Shown here: piece after piece, positions 1-6,254 of the stretch | Position numbering within the stretch: the first letter of the stretch is position 1 | Layout: every line of letters begins with the position of its first letter | Source of the DNA: JBNRMR01 sp050309705 | GTDB taxonomy: Bacteria; Bacillota; Clostridia; Christensenellales; UBA1750 | Assembly (NCBI GenBank): GCA_050309705.1 | Contig: JBNRMR010000085.1 | Coordinates: forward strand, 1 to 14,815 | Length of the DNA stretch: 14,815 nucleotides | Direction: 5' to 3' | Translations under genes and position numbers: made by a program | The notes under the pieces: model-generated | Database searches by the model: none | Seen by the model: the letters and a program-made list of their open reading frames with translations, nothing else | What the model was told of the DNA's origin: nothing

Positions 1-1068
1 TAGGCGAAGTGGACGCCGTCGACCTCTATCGCCGGGGCCTCTTCCATGCCCTGGGTGACGGGGCCGCTCTGCTCCATGGGCTCGTCCATTAATGGCGAAC
101 ACCCTCTCAGCGGCGGCGAAGGAGGCGTTTATGTTAAACAGGCGGTAAGAAGCGTCGTTTATTATGTTCATGAAGCCCGGCAGCAGCGTCAGGAAGGCGA
201 TCAGCCCGCCCAATGTGAGGCTGCCCTGAAGGCAGAAAAGACCTCCCAGCATCAGACACAGCATGAACGAGAGGGAGCCGGAAAGGTTGAAGCATAGATA
301 GCCCTTGTACTGGGCGCGGTCGTTGGCGATGGCCTTATCCCGGGCTTTGACGGCGTTATCGCCGTATTGCTTATAGAAGGTATCCTCCAGATTATAGCTT
401 TTCACCACCTGCATGCCGCCGGTCATATCCACCACCGTGTCCACCACCTGGGCGTTGAAGGCCATATATTCCTTCGAGCCGGCCTTGAACCGGGTGATCA
501 GCCGCGAGCCCAGGGGCAGAAATACCGCCGTGGGGATTATCGATATCACAAAGAGCAGCGGGTTCAGATAGAGCAGGTATATCAGGTAGAATACCAGCAG
601 GAAGGGGTCGGCCAGCGCGATGGTCAGATCATCCTGGACGAAGCGGATGATGAGGTCGATATCGGTGGTGAGCCTGGAAAGGTAATCGCCCGTGCGGGAT
701 TTGGACAGGGACTGGGCCGTCAGGCGGGATATGTGCCTGACCGCATCGTTTTTGATGTCCCTTATGGTGTGGGTGGCGGCCTTTCCTGAGGCATAGCGCA
801 AGGAAAAGGACGAAAGCGCCCTTGCCAGCAATATGGCCGCCGCGGGCAGAACGACATTAAGCGCCCCGGAAAAAGCGCCTGCCTGGAGGGAGTCCACCGT
901 GCGGCGGATAAGGTCCGACCCGGCGACTTCCATGGCCGAGCCGAGCACGCCCGCAAGAGCGGCCAGCAGCACCAACGGCCAGTAGCGCCTAAAATATGCC
1001 CACAGGCGCCCGAGGGTCTTGAAGCTGAATCTCTCCCCGGAGGCCTTTCTGCCGCTTCTTTTTTTCAT
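1..1068 (-). CDS. ABC exporter, membrane domain and start of ATPase domain (partial at window edge, frameshifted)
   Basis: This is an ABC exporter half-transporter of the fused membrane-ATPase type. From ATG at 1068 one frame stays open for 326 codons and gives a typical exporter membrane domain with several hydrophobic helices: around residues 30-50 and 65-85, a pair at about 150-185, and a pair at about 260-300. It includes the usual intracellular-loop pattern TGDYLSRLTTDID (127-139) and ends in AAAERVFAI. The expected continuation, MDEPMEQSG and then IEVDGVHFAY (the first strand of the nucleotide-binding domain), is in the next frame, so the frame breaks at about 88-93. In the original frame no stop appears before the window edge, but the residues there are not ATPase-like. 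A purine-rich AGGGAG lies 13 bases before the start. The substrate cannot be told: Walker A, signature and Walker B all lie outside. The break is either a real mutation or a one-base sequence error. Confidence 0.85.
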   Translation of the reverse strand, partial: MKKRSGRKASGERFSFKTLGRLWAYFRRYWPLVLLAALAGVLGSAMEVAGSDLIRRTVDSLQAGAFSGALNVVLPAAAILLARALSSFSLRYASGKAATHTIRDIKNDAVRHISRLTAQSLSKSRTGDYLSRLTTDIDLIIRFVQDDLTIALADPFLLVFYLIYLLYLNPLLFVISIIPTAVFLPLGSRLITRFKAGSKEYMAFNAQVVDTVVDMTGGMQVVKSYNLEDTFYKQYGDNAVKARDKAIANDRAQYKGYLCFNLSGSLSFMLCLMLGGLFCLQGSLTLGGLIAFLTLLPGFMNIINDASYRLFNINASFAAAERVFAINGRAHGAERPRHPGHGRGPGDRGRRRPLRL

Positions 1069-1102
1069 ATCTTTATTTTTGCTCCCTGAAGGTGAATTGC
1101 AA

Positions 1103-1131
1103 AATAGATTCGATAAAGGGCGTATGTTCAA
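1103..1131 (-). promoter_or_regulatory. Putative sigma-A promoter of the ABC exporter gene
   Basis: On the minus strand TTGAAC (-35, 1126-1131) is followed by 17 bases and TCTATT (-10, 1103-1108). Each box matches its consensus at four of six positions. It lies just upstream of the ABC exporter start at 1068 and downstream of the decayed gene. This is a pattern match only. Confidence 0.35.
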
Positions 1132-1153
1132 ATCTCTGCAATTAATATAATGT

Positions 1154-1541
1154 TTATTCGCCAGGTTTAGATTTCGCATTCCCCATACGGCATAAAGACG
1201 AATGCAATGATGATCTTCGCTCTGCTTCAGCCAATGCCCATAAGTTGTTCAAAATTCATAGAGATATGGCGTTGTTTCGGACATTCTCTTATGCCAGCCA
1301 TGTTCAATCGCCACACAATGGCGGGAGGACGACGAAAAGAACTTGTCGATGTCCTCTTGCGCAGACTCATCCGTAACACGATATCCTGCGCGGGGGCAAT
1401 CGCGCGGGGTTAGCCAGTGCGGAAGCGGCGGTTCGGTTAGAGCCCATACCAAGCCTTTCGACTTATCCATGTCTTTCCTGTATGGAATACGGGAATGAAC
1501 TTATCTATATTTGGTTCTTCGCTGACATGAAACAATCTCAC
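1154..1541 (-). pseudogene. Decayed DUF6886-like gene (frameshift plus internal deletion)
   Basis: Three consecutive frames give one recognisable protein. GTG at 1541, six bases after a good GGGAGG ribosome binding site (1549-1554), starts MRLFHVSEEPNIDKFIP. The frame then shifts at the CCC run (1491-1493 on plus as GGG): one missing C would restore R-I-P-Y-R-K-D-M-D-K-S-K-G-L-V-W-A-L. That second frame continues through LPHWLTPRDCPR and VAIEHGWHK to TTPYLYEF and stops at 1249-1251. The family C-terminus then resumes in a third frame (1255 to the TAA at 1154) as NNLWALAEAE, then SSLCRMGNA. By my recollection of the family, some 50 residues between YEF and NNLW are missing. The family name rests on remembered pattern (VWAL, LTPRDCPR, YLYEF, CRM.NA); the function of the family is unknown. 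The broken frames themselves are directly visible. Confidence 0.7.
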
Positions 1542-1702
1542 CTACATGCCTCCCAAATATAAACACTGCTCACCCGCTAACAGCGCTAACAGCTCATCTA
1601 TACATCATCTTCGTGGTATAGTGCGACTTGCCGGAAGCTTTCCATATTTACCAGCACGAGAAACAATTTGTATATCCACCCATAAAAGCCCGAATTATAC
1701 AA

Positions 1703-1724
1703 GTAATATTATATGTAATATTAC
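1703..1724. repeat. AT-rich perfect inverted repeat
   Basis: GTAATATTA (1703-1711) and TAATATTAC (1716-1724) are exact reverse complements separated by TATG. The 9-base-pair arms lie in an AT-rich gap between the decayed gene and the XRE regulator. It could be an operator or a chance AT palindrome. No T-tract follows, so it is not a standard terminator. Confidence 0.6.
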
Positions 1725-1932
1725 GCCGGATAGCAAGGGCGTTTAGCCCCTTTGCCGCTATGTTTATTCAAAATCAGCATTTTTTCAACTGGCGCTAGCG
1801 GTAATTTCCCAGGTTTTTGTCCGTCTTAGCTTTTGCGTTTTTTACTTATTCACGTTGCTTAGACTGCGTTATGCTCAATACATTGGTCATAGTCAATATG
1901 TTGAGCGTGCTATGCTGAACCCGGTGATGTGT

Positions 1933-2136
1933 ATGATAAGCTATGATCCTTCTTACAAAACGCTTCTAAGGAAAAATATTACCGAGTATCACCTGATTTA
2001 TAAACAGGGGGTTTCTGCAAACATTTTGCGCCGGATGAAGCATGGGAAGAACATTACTCTCAAAACCCTAGACACCCTTTGCTTTATATTGGATTGCGAT
2101 GTATCTGATATTATTGAGTACAGAAAAGATACTTAA
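1933..2136 (+). CDS. Small XRE-type helix-turn-helix regulator
   Basis: This encodes a 67-residue single-domain DNA-binding protein of the Cro/C1 (XRE) type, in the short subgroup common in Firmicutes. It starts MISYDPSYKTLL. The helix-turn-helix is at about residues 22-45 (KQGVSANILRRMKHGKNITL), and the protein ends with the usual LDTLCFILDCDVSDIIEY. The open frame extends upstream to a TTG at 1855, but the family N-terminus is at ATG 1933. ATG 1927 would add only Met-Cys, and both have a weak Shine-Dalgarno (GGTG). No partner gene is adjacent; a good terminator follows. It is probably a transcription factor left from a mobile or accessory module, and its target is unknown. A 6-base inverted repeat (GCTCAA...TTGAGC, around 1872-1905) upstream could be an autoregulatory site. 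Confidence 0.85.
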   Translation: MISYDPSYKTLLRKNITEYHLIYKQGVSANILRRMKHGKNITLKTLDTLCFILDCDVSDIIEYRKDT

Positions 2137-2164
2137 AGCGCAATGCTTATATTTCTACTTAAAG

Positions 2165-2200
2165 GACAGCCCGCTGTTTCGGCAGGCTGTCTTATTTTCT
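2165..2200 (+). terminator. Rho-independent terminator of the XRE gene
   Basis: GACAGCC (2165-2171) pairs with GGCTGTC (2185-2191) around a 13-base loop, followed by the T-rich CTTATTTTCTT. It lies 28 bases after the regulator stop codon. From here to 2530 I see no recognisable gene. Confidence 0.75.
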
Positions 2201-2530
2201 TGAAATGATAGTATAATAGGCGAAGGCGATATATTAAAACAACTCACAGATATGCATTGATCCTCAGATGCTTCCGATGAATCGTCCCCCAAGGAAATAT
2301 ATAGTGCTTCGATTTCCTTTTGAGCACTTATCAACGCAGCCTCTTATTCGACTTCGCACCACTTTCGGTTATATAAAGTTGCAACCTATATTGGTTATAC
2401 TATCAATACCGATAAAGGTGGTGTTTACATGTTTGAGATCGATAATCAATATGCAAAAGCGAATGTGCCCGGACGATACGCTGGCGCGGTTTACCAAACC
2501 CCAAGTGGGTTAAATGCGGGTTATTGGCAA

Positions 2531-2564
2531 AGAAAAATCCCGATAAACCGCTGTCTACCGGGAT
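2531..2564 (-). terminator. Terminator of the tRNA-Gln/tRNA-Glu operon
   Basis: Read on minus, ATCCCGGTA pairs with TATCGGGAT (nine pairs, one of them G-U) around a 10-base loop, and TTTTTCTTT follows. It starts seven bases after the encoded CCA end of tRNA-Glu. Confidence 0.8.
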
Positions 2565-2570
2565 ATCTCA

Positions 2571-2646
2571 TGGCACCCCCAAGGGGATTCGAACCCCTGT
2601 TGCCGCCGTGAGAGGGCGGTGTCCTAGGCCTCTAGACCATGGGGGC
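2571..2646 (-). tRNA. tRNA-Glu(CTC)
   Basis: This is a 76-base cloverleaf with encoded CCA. The acceptor is GCCCCCA paired with TGGGGGT, the discriminator is G, and the D arm carries GGTCTAGAGGCC. The anticodon stem CCGCC/GGCGG holds loop CTCTCAC, so the anticodon is CTC (reads GAG). The T arm is AGGGG-TTCGAAT-CCCCT. The terminal pair is G1-U72, a wobble rather than the usual G1-C72. It lies two bases downstream of tRNA-Gln in the same transcript. Confidence 0.96.
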
Positions 2647-2648
2647 AT

Positions 2649-2722
2649 TGGCAGCGGAACTAGGATTCGAACCTAGAAAATACGAGTCAGAGTCGTAGGT
2701 GTTGCCGTTACACTATTCCGCT
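2649..2722 (-). tRNA. tRNA-Gln(CTG)
   Basis: This is a 74-base cloverleaf with encoded CCA. Acceptor AGCGGAA pairs with TTCCGCT, the D stem is GTGT/ACAC, and anticodon stem TACGA/TCGTA holds loop CTCTGAC, giving anticodon CTG (reads CAG). The T arm is CTAGG-TTCGAAT-CCTAG and the discriminator is G. The first pair is A1-U72; many bacterial tRNA-Gln have U1-A72. It is the first gene of a two-tRNA operon. Confidence 0.95.
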
Positions 2723-2762
2723 ATGGCGCCCGCGAGGTTTAATCTCTAAAGGCGCGATAATG

Positions 2763-2791
2763 ATCATACATGATTTAGATATCTTTGTCAA
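2763..2791 (-). promoter_or_regulatory. Consensus sigma-A promoter of the tRNA operon
   Basis: On minus, TTGACA (2786-2791) is followed by exactly 17 bases and TATGAT (2763-2768). Transcription would start near 2755, about 30 bases before tRNA-Gln. The match is six of six at -35 and five of six at -10. Confidence 0.85.
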
Positions 2792-2838
2792 GTTTTTTCT
2801 TTGATCAATTTCATCAAAAATTAAACTGGGCCGCGAAA

Positions 2839-3234
2839 TCACTTTCCCGCAATCCTGGCGCCCGTAACATTGGCCGTGGCCACCAGTCTGCCGGATTCGT
2901 CGGTTACATCCACAGAGTATACGCAGGTCCTTCGGCCTTTATGCACCGCGGTGGACTTTGCAGTGAGCAGACCGGCTCTGGCGCCGCTCAAATACGATAT
3001 TGAACAGTTCAAAGTCACCGTCTGAATGCCGCCAGCGTTTGCCGCCGCAGCAAAGGCAAGATCGGCAAGGGTGAATATGGCCCCGCCCTGGACCATTCCA
3101 CTGGCATTCAAATGGGCGGGGGTTGCAAGCAATGTGCAGACAGCACCGTCTTCACCCGCGCCTTCGATATTTATGCCCATATCCCTTGCAAAAGCATCAT
3201 TGGCGAAAAAAGCTTTCAGTTCGCTAAAATTCAT
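2839..3234 (-). CDS. PaaI-family hotdog thioesterase
   Basis: This 131-residue protein has the hotdog fold of PaaI-type acyl-CoA thioesterases, cytosolic enzymes that hydrolyse acyl- or aryl-CoA. The family signature is clear at residues 41-65: HLNASGMVQGGAIFTLADLA, with the His-Asn...Gly-Gly helix cap and a likely catalytic Asp at 58. The later strands (TVTLNCSISYL, VYSVDVTDESGRLVATANV) match the second half of the fold. ATG at 3234 is preceded by AGGGAG, and the gene starts 12 bases after the CD1247-domain gene stops, so the two are likely co-transcribed. Length is normal for the family. The CoA substrate cannot be inferred, and there is no phenylacetate gene nearby, so this is probably a general housekeeping thioesterase. 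Confidence 0.9.
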   Translation of the reverse strand: MNFSELKAFFANDAFARDMGINIEGAGEDGAVCTLLATPAHLNASGMVQGGAIFTLADLAFAAAANAGGIQTVTLNCSISYLSGARAGLLTAKSTAVHKGRRTCVYSVDVTDESGRLVATANVTGARIAGK

Positions 3235-3246
3235 GTCTCCCTGCCC

Positions 3247-3639
3247 TTATCCCCGCGGTTCTTCCTCATCTGTGAAAAGCTCCGCGCCGCAGGAGCAAAG
3301 ATGATCCTCATCAGCGTTGAAGCTCTCTATGTCGAAGAGTATCTGCCTGTCGCATTTCGGGCAGGTAAGCTCGATATAGCCTTCAGCCTCATCCTCGTCC
3401 TCGTCCTCATCGTCATCATCTTCTTCGAACAAATCCTCGACAAGCTCGTCCAAAGCGTCTGCAATATCGTCAACATCGTCCTGGAGCTCTTGAGTGTCAA
3501 TTGAAATGGCCTCAACCTCGGAATTAATTTCGCACAGAACGTCCACTGTGGCACCCAAAACAAGCTTTAAGTCCCCTTCAATTTTAAGGCCGTCCATTAG
3601 ACCTTTGAGATATGCGATTTTCTCGTTTATTGCTGACAT
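3247..3639 (-). CDS. CD1247 N-terminal domain / zinc-ribbon protein
   Basis: This is a 130-residue cytosolic protein of unknown function, typically found beside efp in clostridia. Residues 1-35 (KIAYLKGLMDGLKI...) are the CD1247-type N-terminal domain. Residues 38-72 form an acidic, probably coiled helix, and residues 73-86 are almost pure Asp/Glu. Residues 89-122 make a small zinc ribbon with C93-x2-C96 and then C115-x-C117; the second knuckle is CxC rather than CxxC. I chose ATG 3639 because GGAAGG lies just upstream and the family starts there; an upstream in-frame start at 3699 would run through the hairpin at 3661-3686. It is followed 12 bases later by the thioesterase gene. A structural or regulatory role is possible, but nothing in the sequence fixes it. 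Confidence 0.85.
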   Translation of the reverse strand: MSAINEKIAYLKGLMDGLKIEGDLKLVLGATVDVLCEINSEVEAISIDTQELQDDVDDIADALDELVEDLFEEDDDDEDEDEDEAEGYIELTCPKCDRQILFDIESFNADEDHLCSCGAELFTDEEEPRG

Positions 3640-3660
3640 AATACTTCCTTCCTTTTTCAG

Positions 3661-3686
3661 ACTCCCTTGCGGCGCAAGCCGGGAGT
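3661..3686 (-). promoter_or_regulatory. Hairpin in the leader of the CD1247-domain gene
   Basis: On plus, ACTCC-CTTGC (3661-3670) faces GCAAG...GGAGT (3674-3686) around GGC, with a small bulge of CCG. It lies 21 bases before the start codon of the gene on minus. There is no T-tract on either side. It could be an mRNA leader structure or the remnant of a terminator. I saw no clear promoter between 3687 and 3793. Confidence 0.4.
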
Positions 3687-3786
3687 GATGCTCTTTCATG
3701 CTGGGCGCTGCTTGGGAGAAAACAATAAGCGGGAGCTTTTTGTTTTCGTGGGTGGGTGGGGCCCTCCCTGCCCTAGACCGGCATAT

Positions 3787-3813
3787 GCAAAATACGGGGA
3801 GAACTCTCCCCGT
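3787..3813 (-). terminator. Terminator of the M24 peptidase / efp operon
   Basis: ACGGGGAG (3794-3801) and CTCCCCGT (3806-3813) are exact complements around a four-base loop. On minus the stem is followed by ATTTTGC. It sits 21 bases past the efp stop and separates efp from the CD1247-domain gene. Confidence 0.8.
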
Positions 3814-3834
3814 GTTTTGTTAGACTCTTTTGGT

Positions 3835-4392
3835 TTATGCGCGCTCCATATATTCGCCGTTGCGGGTGTCCACCCGGATGAAGTCCCCTTCGTTCACAAA
3901 AAGAGGAACATTCAGCGTGTAGCCTGTCTCCAGGGTTGCCGGCTTGGTGACGTTGTTGGCAGTGTCGCCCTTCGCGCCCGGATCGGAGCGTGTCACCTGA
4001 AGCACCACAAAGTTCGGCGGCTCAACGGAGAAGGGCGCTCCCTTGAAAAAGCGCATAGTCACATTGGAATTTTCCTTCACAAAGCCCATGGCATCCTCAA
4101 CCTGGGCATAATTCAGCGCAAGCTGCTCAAAGTTCTGGATATCCATGAAATAGTAAAGATCGCCATCGTTATACAGATACTGGAACTCTTTGTTCTCAAT
4201 ATGAGCCTTCTGAAATTTGTCACTTGGGTTAAATGTCTTTTCAAGCACCTGCCCCGTGACAACATTCTTTATCTTTGTACGGACAAAAGCTGATCCTTTT
4301 CCGGGCTTCACATGCTGAAAGTCCACTATACTCCATACTCCGCCGTCCATTTCGAACGTATTTCCTTTTCGGAAATCCCCTGCTGAAATCAT
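3835..4392 (-). CDS. efp: Elongation factor P
   Basis: This 185-residue elongation factor P binds the ribosome between the P and E sites and helps form peptide bonds at polyproline stretches. All three beta-barrel domains are present at normal length: the KOW-like N domain (MISAGDFRKG to about 65), an OB domain, and the C-terminal OB domain ending with TRNGEYMERA. The domain I tip loop reads VKPGKGSAF with Lys32, the residue that is modified in other bacteria; no modification enzyme gene is in the window. I took ATG 4392 as the start because GGAGG lies eight bases before it; the frame also contains a TTG at 4398. It follows the M24 peptidase gene by 72 bases on the same strand, an arrangement common in clostridia, and a terminator lies just downstream. 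Confidence 0.98.
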   Translation of the reverse strand: MISAGDFRKGNTFEMDGGVWSIVDFQHVKPGKGSAFVRTKIKNVVTGQVLEKTFNPSDKFQKAHIENKEFQYLYNDGDLYYFMDIQNFEQLALNYAQVEDAMGFVKENSNVTMRFFKGAPFSVEPPNFVVLQVTRSDPGAKGDTANNVTKPATLETGYTLNVPLFVNEGDFIRVDTRNGEYMERA

Positions 4393-4464
4393 TAACAAAA
4401 CCTCCGTAGTTTATGCAACAAATATTTCCAAACGCCTCAAGGCCGGCTCTCCCGCCCAAAAGCG

Positions 4465-5538
4465 TTATAGTATTATCAACTGCTTTGAGCTCTTAGAAAG
4501 TATCTCGCAGCCGTCGTCGGTGACCAGCACCAGGTCTTCTATGCGTACGCCTCCCTTGCCCGGAAGGTATATCCCCGGCTCGACAGTGACTATCATGCCG
4601 CTTTGCAGCACCTGCTCGGAGGCGGCGGAAAGCCTCGGCGCTTCGTGTATCTCCAGGCCAACGCCATGGCCTGTGCTGTGGCCAAAGTTTTCGCCATAGC
4701 CAAGGGCTGTGATGTGATCTCTGGCGGCGGCGTCCACATCCTTGCACTTTGCGCCTGCCTTAACTGCTGCAAGGCCCTTCAAATTTGCTTCCAGTACAAT
4801 ATTATATATCTTTTCCAGCTCCTGGTCAATGCTGCCCACGGCGATTGTCCTTGTAAAATCCGAGCAGTAGCCGTTAATTTTGCAGCCTATATCAAAAGTA
4901 ATGAGATCACCCTGTCTGATCTGCCTTTGGCCTGAAATCGCATGTGGCTTTGACGAATTTTCCCCGCCGGCCACGATGGGGCTGAATGAAAAGCCCTCCG
5001 CACCGTTGTCCAGAAAAAACTTATACAAAAGCGCCACCAGACTCATCTCGGTCATTCCCGGCCTTATCACCGTTAAAAGGTATCCGAAGGCATCGTCCGT
5101 CAGTGCCTCGGCCCTTTTAATATTTGCAACTTCTTCCGCTGTTTTTATCGCCCTTAGATCCTCAACCTCGCCGCCGCCCTTCAGCAGCTCAACGCCCGAA
5201 AGCGCACTTTTCAGCCCCTCATATTCGTTCAGCGTAATTGAGTCCGCTTCAATATATAGCTTATCCACAGCTGCGTCATTCAAAACCCTGCGGATGATAT
5301 CATTTTGCCTGCTACCGGCGGAGGTTTCGCATATTATAAAGCCTGGCGACTGCTGGTGAGCCTGCTCGGTATATCTGAAGTCGGTTATGATGGCCCGAAG
5401 CGAGCCGTCCTTGCCGCCATTTTCAAGCAGCAAAACGCCCTCGCCCGTAAAACCGCTGAGATAGCGGATGTTCTCCGGCTTTGTTATCAGCGACGCAGTT
5501 GCCCGGGGCCGCTTTGATGCCAATGATTCAGCTTTCAT
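4465..5538 (-). CDS. M24-family Xaa-Pro aminopeptidase
   Basis: This 357-residue two-domain metallopeptidase of family M24B (aminopeptidase P / prolidase-like) removes N-terminal residues ahead of proline, or cleaves X-Pro dipeptides, in the cytosol. The N-terminal creatinase-like domain covers about 1-125 and the pita-bread catalytic domain the rest. All metal ligands are visible: Asp216 (in TFDIGC), Asp227 (in SDFTRT), His291 (in STGHGVGLEIHE), Glu320 (in VEPGIY) and Glu334 (in RIEDL). The second histidine of the motif, His298, is also there. The start is uncertain between ATG 5538 (GGAGG ten bases upstream) and GTG 5544 (four bases); ATG is preferred. It has its own promoter and is the first gene of an operon with efp, which fits a proline-related theme. 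Sequence alone does not separate aminopeptidase P from prolidase. Confidence 0.93.
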   Translation of the reverse strand: MKAESLASKRPRATASLITKPENIRYLSGFTGEGVLLLENGGKDGSLRAIITDFRYTEQAHQQSPGFIICETSAGSRQNDIIRRVLNDAAVDKLYIEADSITLNEYEGLKSALSGVELLKGGGEVEDLRAIKTAEEVANIKRAEALTDDAFGYLLTVIRPGMTEMSLVALLYKFFLDNGAEGFSFSPIVAGGENSSKPHAISGQRQIRQGDLITFDIGCKINGYCSDFTRTIAVGSIDQELEKIYNIVLEANLKGLAAVKAGAKCKDVDAAARDHITALGYGENFGHSTGHGVGLEIHEAPRLSAASEQVLQSGMIVTVEPGIYLPGKGGVRIEDLVLVTDDGCEILSKSSKQLIIL

Positions 5539-5564
5539 AATCACAGTACCTCCATATCCACTAA

Positions 5565-5593
5565 ATTATAACAAATACAGCCGCTTTGCGCAA
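5565..5593 (-). promoter_or_regulatory. Sigma-A promoter of the peptidase-efp operon
   Basis: On minus, TTGCGC (5588-5593), a 17-base spacer and a perfect TATAAT (5565-5570). The start point would be near 5558, about 20 bases before the start codon. The -35 box lies within the palindrome TTTGCGCAAA. Confidence 0.6.
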
Positions 5594-5609
5594 ACTAATT
5601 ATATTGCCA

Positions 5610-5638
5610 TGGTAATATGGTATTTGTGGGGATATAAT
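5610..5638 (+). promoter_or_regulatory. Possible promoter of the DUF4364 gene
   Basis: A perfect TATAAT is at 5633-5638, with a weak TGGTAA 17 bases upstream (5610-5615). It would give a leader of about 80 bases before 5723. The poor -35 keeps this tentative. Confidence 0.3.
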
Positions 5639-5722
5639 GACTTATAGCAGCAAAAGGATTGAAGCCTTGACCATTTTGAGTTATACTTTAATTGAATATT
5701 ATTAGATTGCGCAGGAGAGAAA

Positions 5723-6244
5723 ATGGAAAGACCAAAGCCCCGGCTATCAGAAAACAAGCTTTTGATGCTTTATGCCGTTGACAAGCTTGGCTGCATCACC
5801 AATAATCAGGCCCTGCAGTTTTTCATAGAAAATGATTTTATGGACTATATCGACGTTCAGCTCTCGCTGGCGGAGCTCACCGACGGTAAGCTGCTGCACG
5901 CCGTTTCCCAGCCAGCCGGACTCACCTATTATGTGACGGAGCTGGGCCTTGACGCGATAGAGTTTTTCAAGAGCAAGGTGCCCGTCAGCAGACGCGATGC
6001 CGTTGATTGTCAAGCGGAGAAATGGCGTGATGTGTTCATGCTGGAATCCCATGTGTTCGCGGATTATACCACCGCCATAAATGGCGATATCGTCGTGCGG
6101 CTTGCTGCCAGGGAAAACGATCTGCTGCTCTTTGAGATGAGTATATCGGTGCCCAGTTCAAAGGAAGCGGAGATCATGTGCGAAAACTGGAAGAAGAATT
6201 CCTCGCAGGTATATGCCGCCGTGCTGAACATGCTATCCGGCTAA
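5723..6244 (+). CDS. DUF4364 winged-helix protein
   Basis: This 173-residue protein matches the DUF4364 family, small predicted winged-helix proteins of clostridia. The N-terminal part (about residues 10-75, NKLLMLYAVDKLGCITNNQ to TYYVTELG) has the helix-turn-helix and wing pattern of MarR/PadR-like DNA-binding domains. The rest is an alpha/beta domain ending in a long amphipathic helix (AEIMCENWKKNSSQVYAAVL). ATG 5723 has a good AGGAGAG site just upstream. It stands alone on plus, divergent from the peptidase operon, with the repeat-rich gap and terminator downstream. A role as transcription regulator is inferred from the fold only; the target is unknown. Length is normal and no break is seen. 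Confidence 0.88.
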   Translation: MERPKPRLSENKLLMLYAVDKLGCITNNQALQFFIENDFMDYIDVQLSLAELTDGKLLHAVSQPAGLTYYVTELGLDAIEFFKSKVPVSRRDAVDCQAEKWRDVFMLESHVFADYTTAINGDIVVRLAARENDLLLFEMSISVPSSKEAEIMCENWKKNSSQVYAAVLNMLSG

Positions 6245-6254
6245 TGTGGGATGC

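Noticed and set aside
1726..1755. Terminator GCAAGGGC...GCCCCTTTGC
   Set aside because: The arms match imperfectly, and no T-tract or upstream gene needs it.
2429..2611. Small plus-strand gene starting MFEIDNQYAK, with AAGGTGG before its ATG
   Set aside because: It runs through the tRNA terminator into the tRNA gene (typical RGFEPL read-through artefact), and I recognise no family. A chance ribosome-binding-like site is likely.
2800..2822. Terminator after the thioesterase gene (TTTGAT/ATCAAA)
   Set aside because: Only six AT-rich pairs are present, so it is too weak to call, although the CD1247-thioesterase transcript must end near here or read into the tRNAs.
3750..3761. G-quadruplex
   Set aside because: Only three runs of G are present, and no fourth lies close by.
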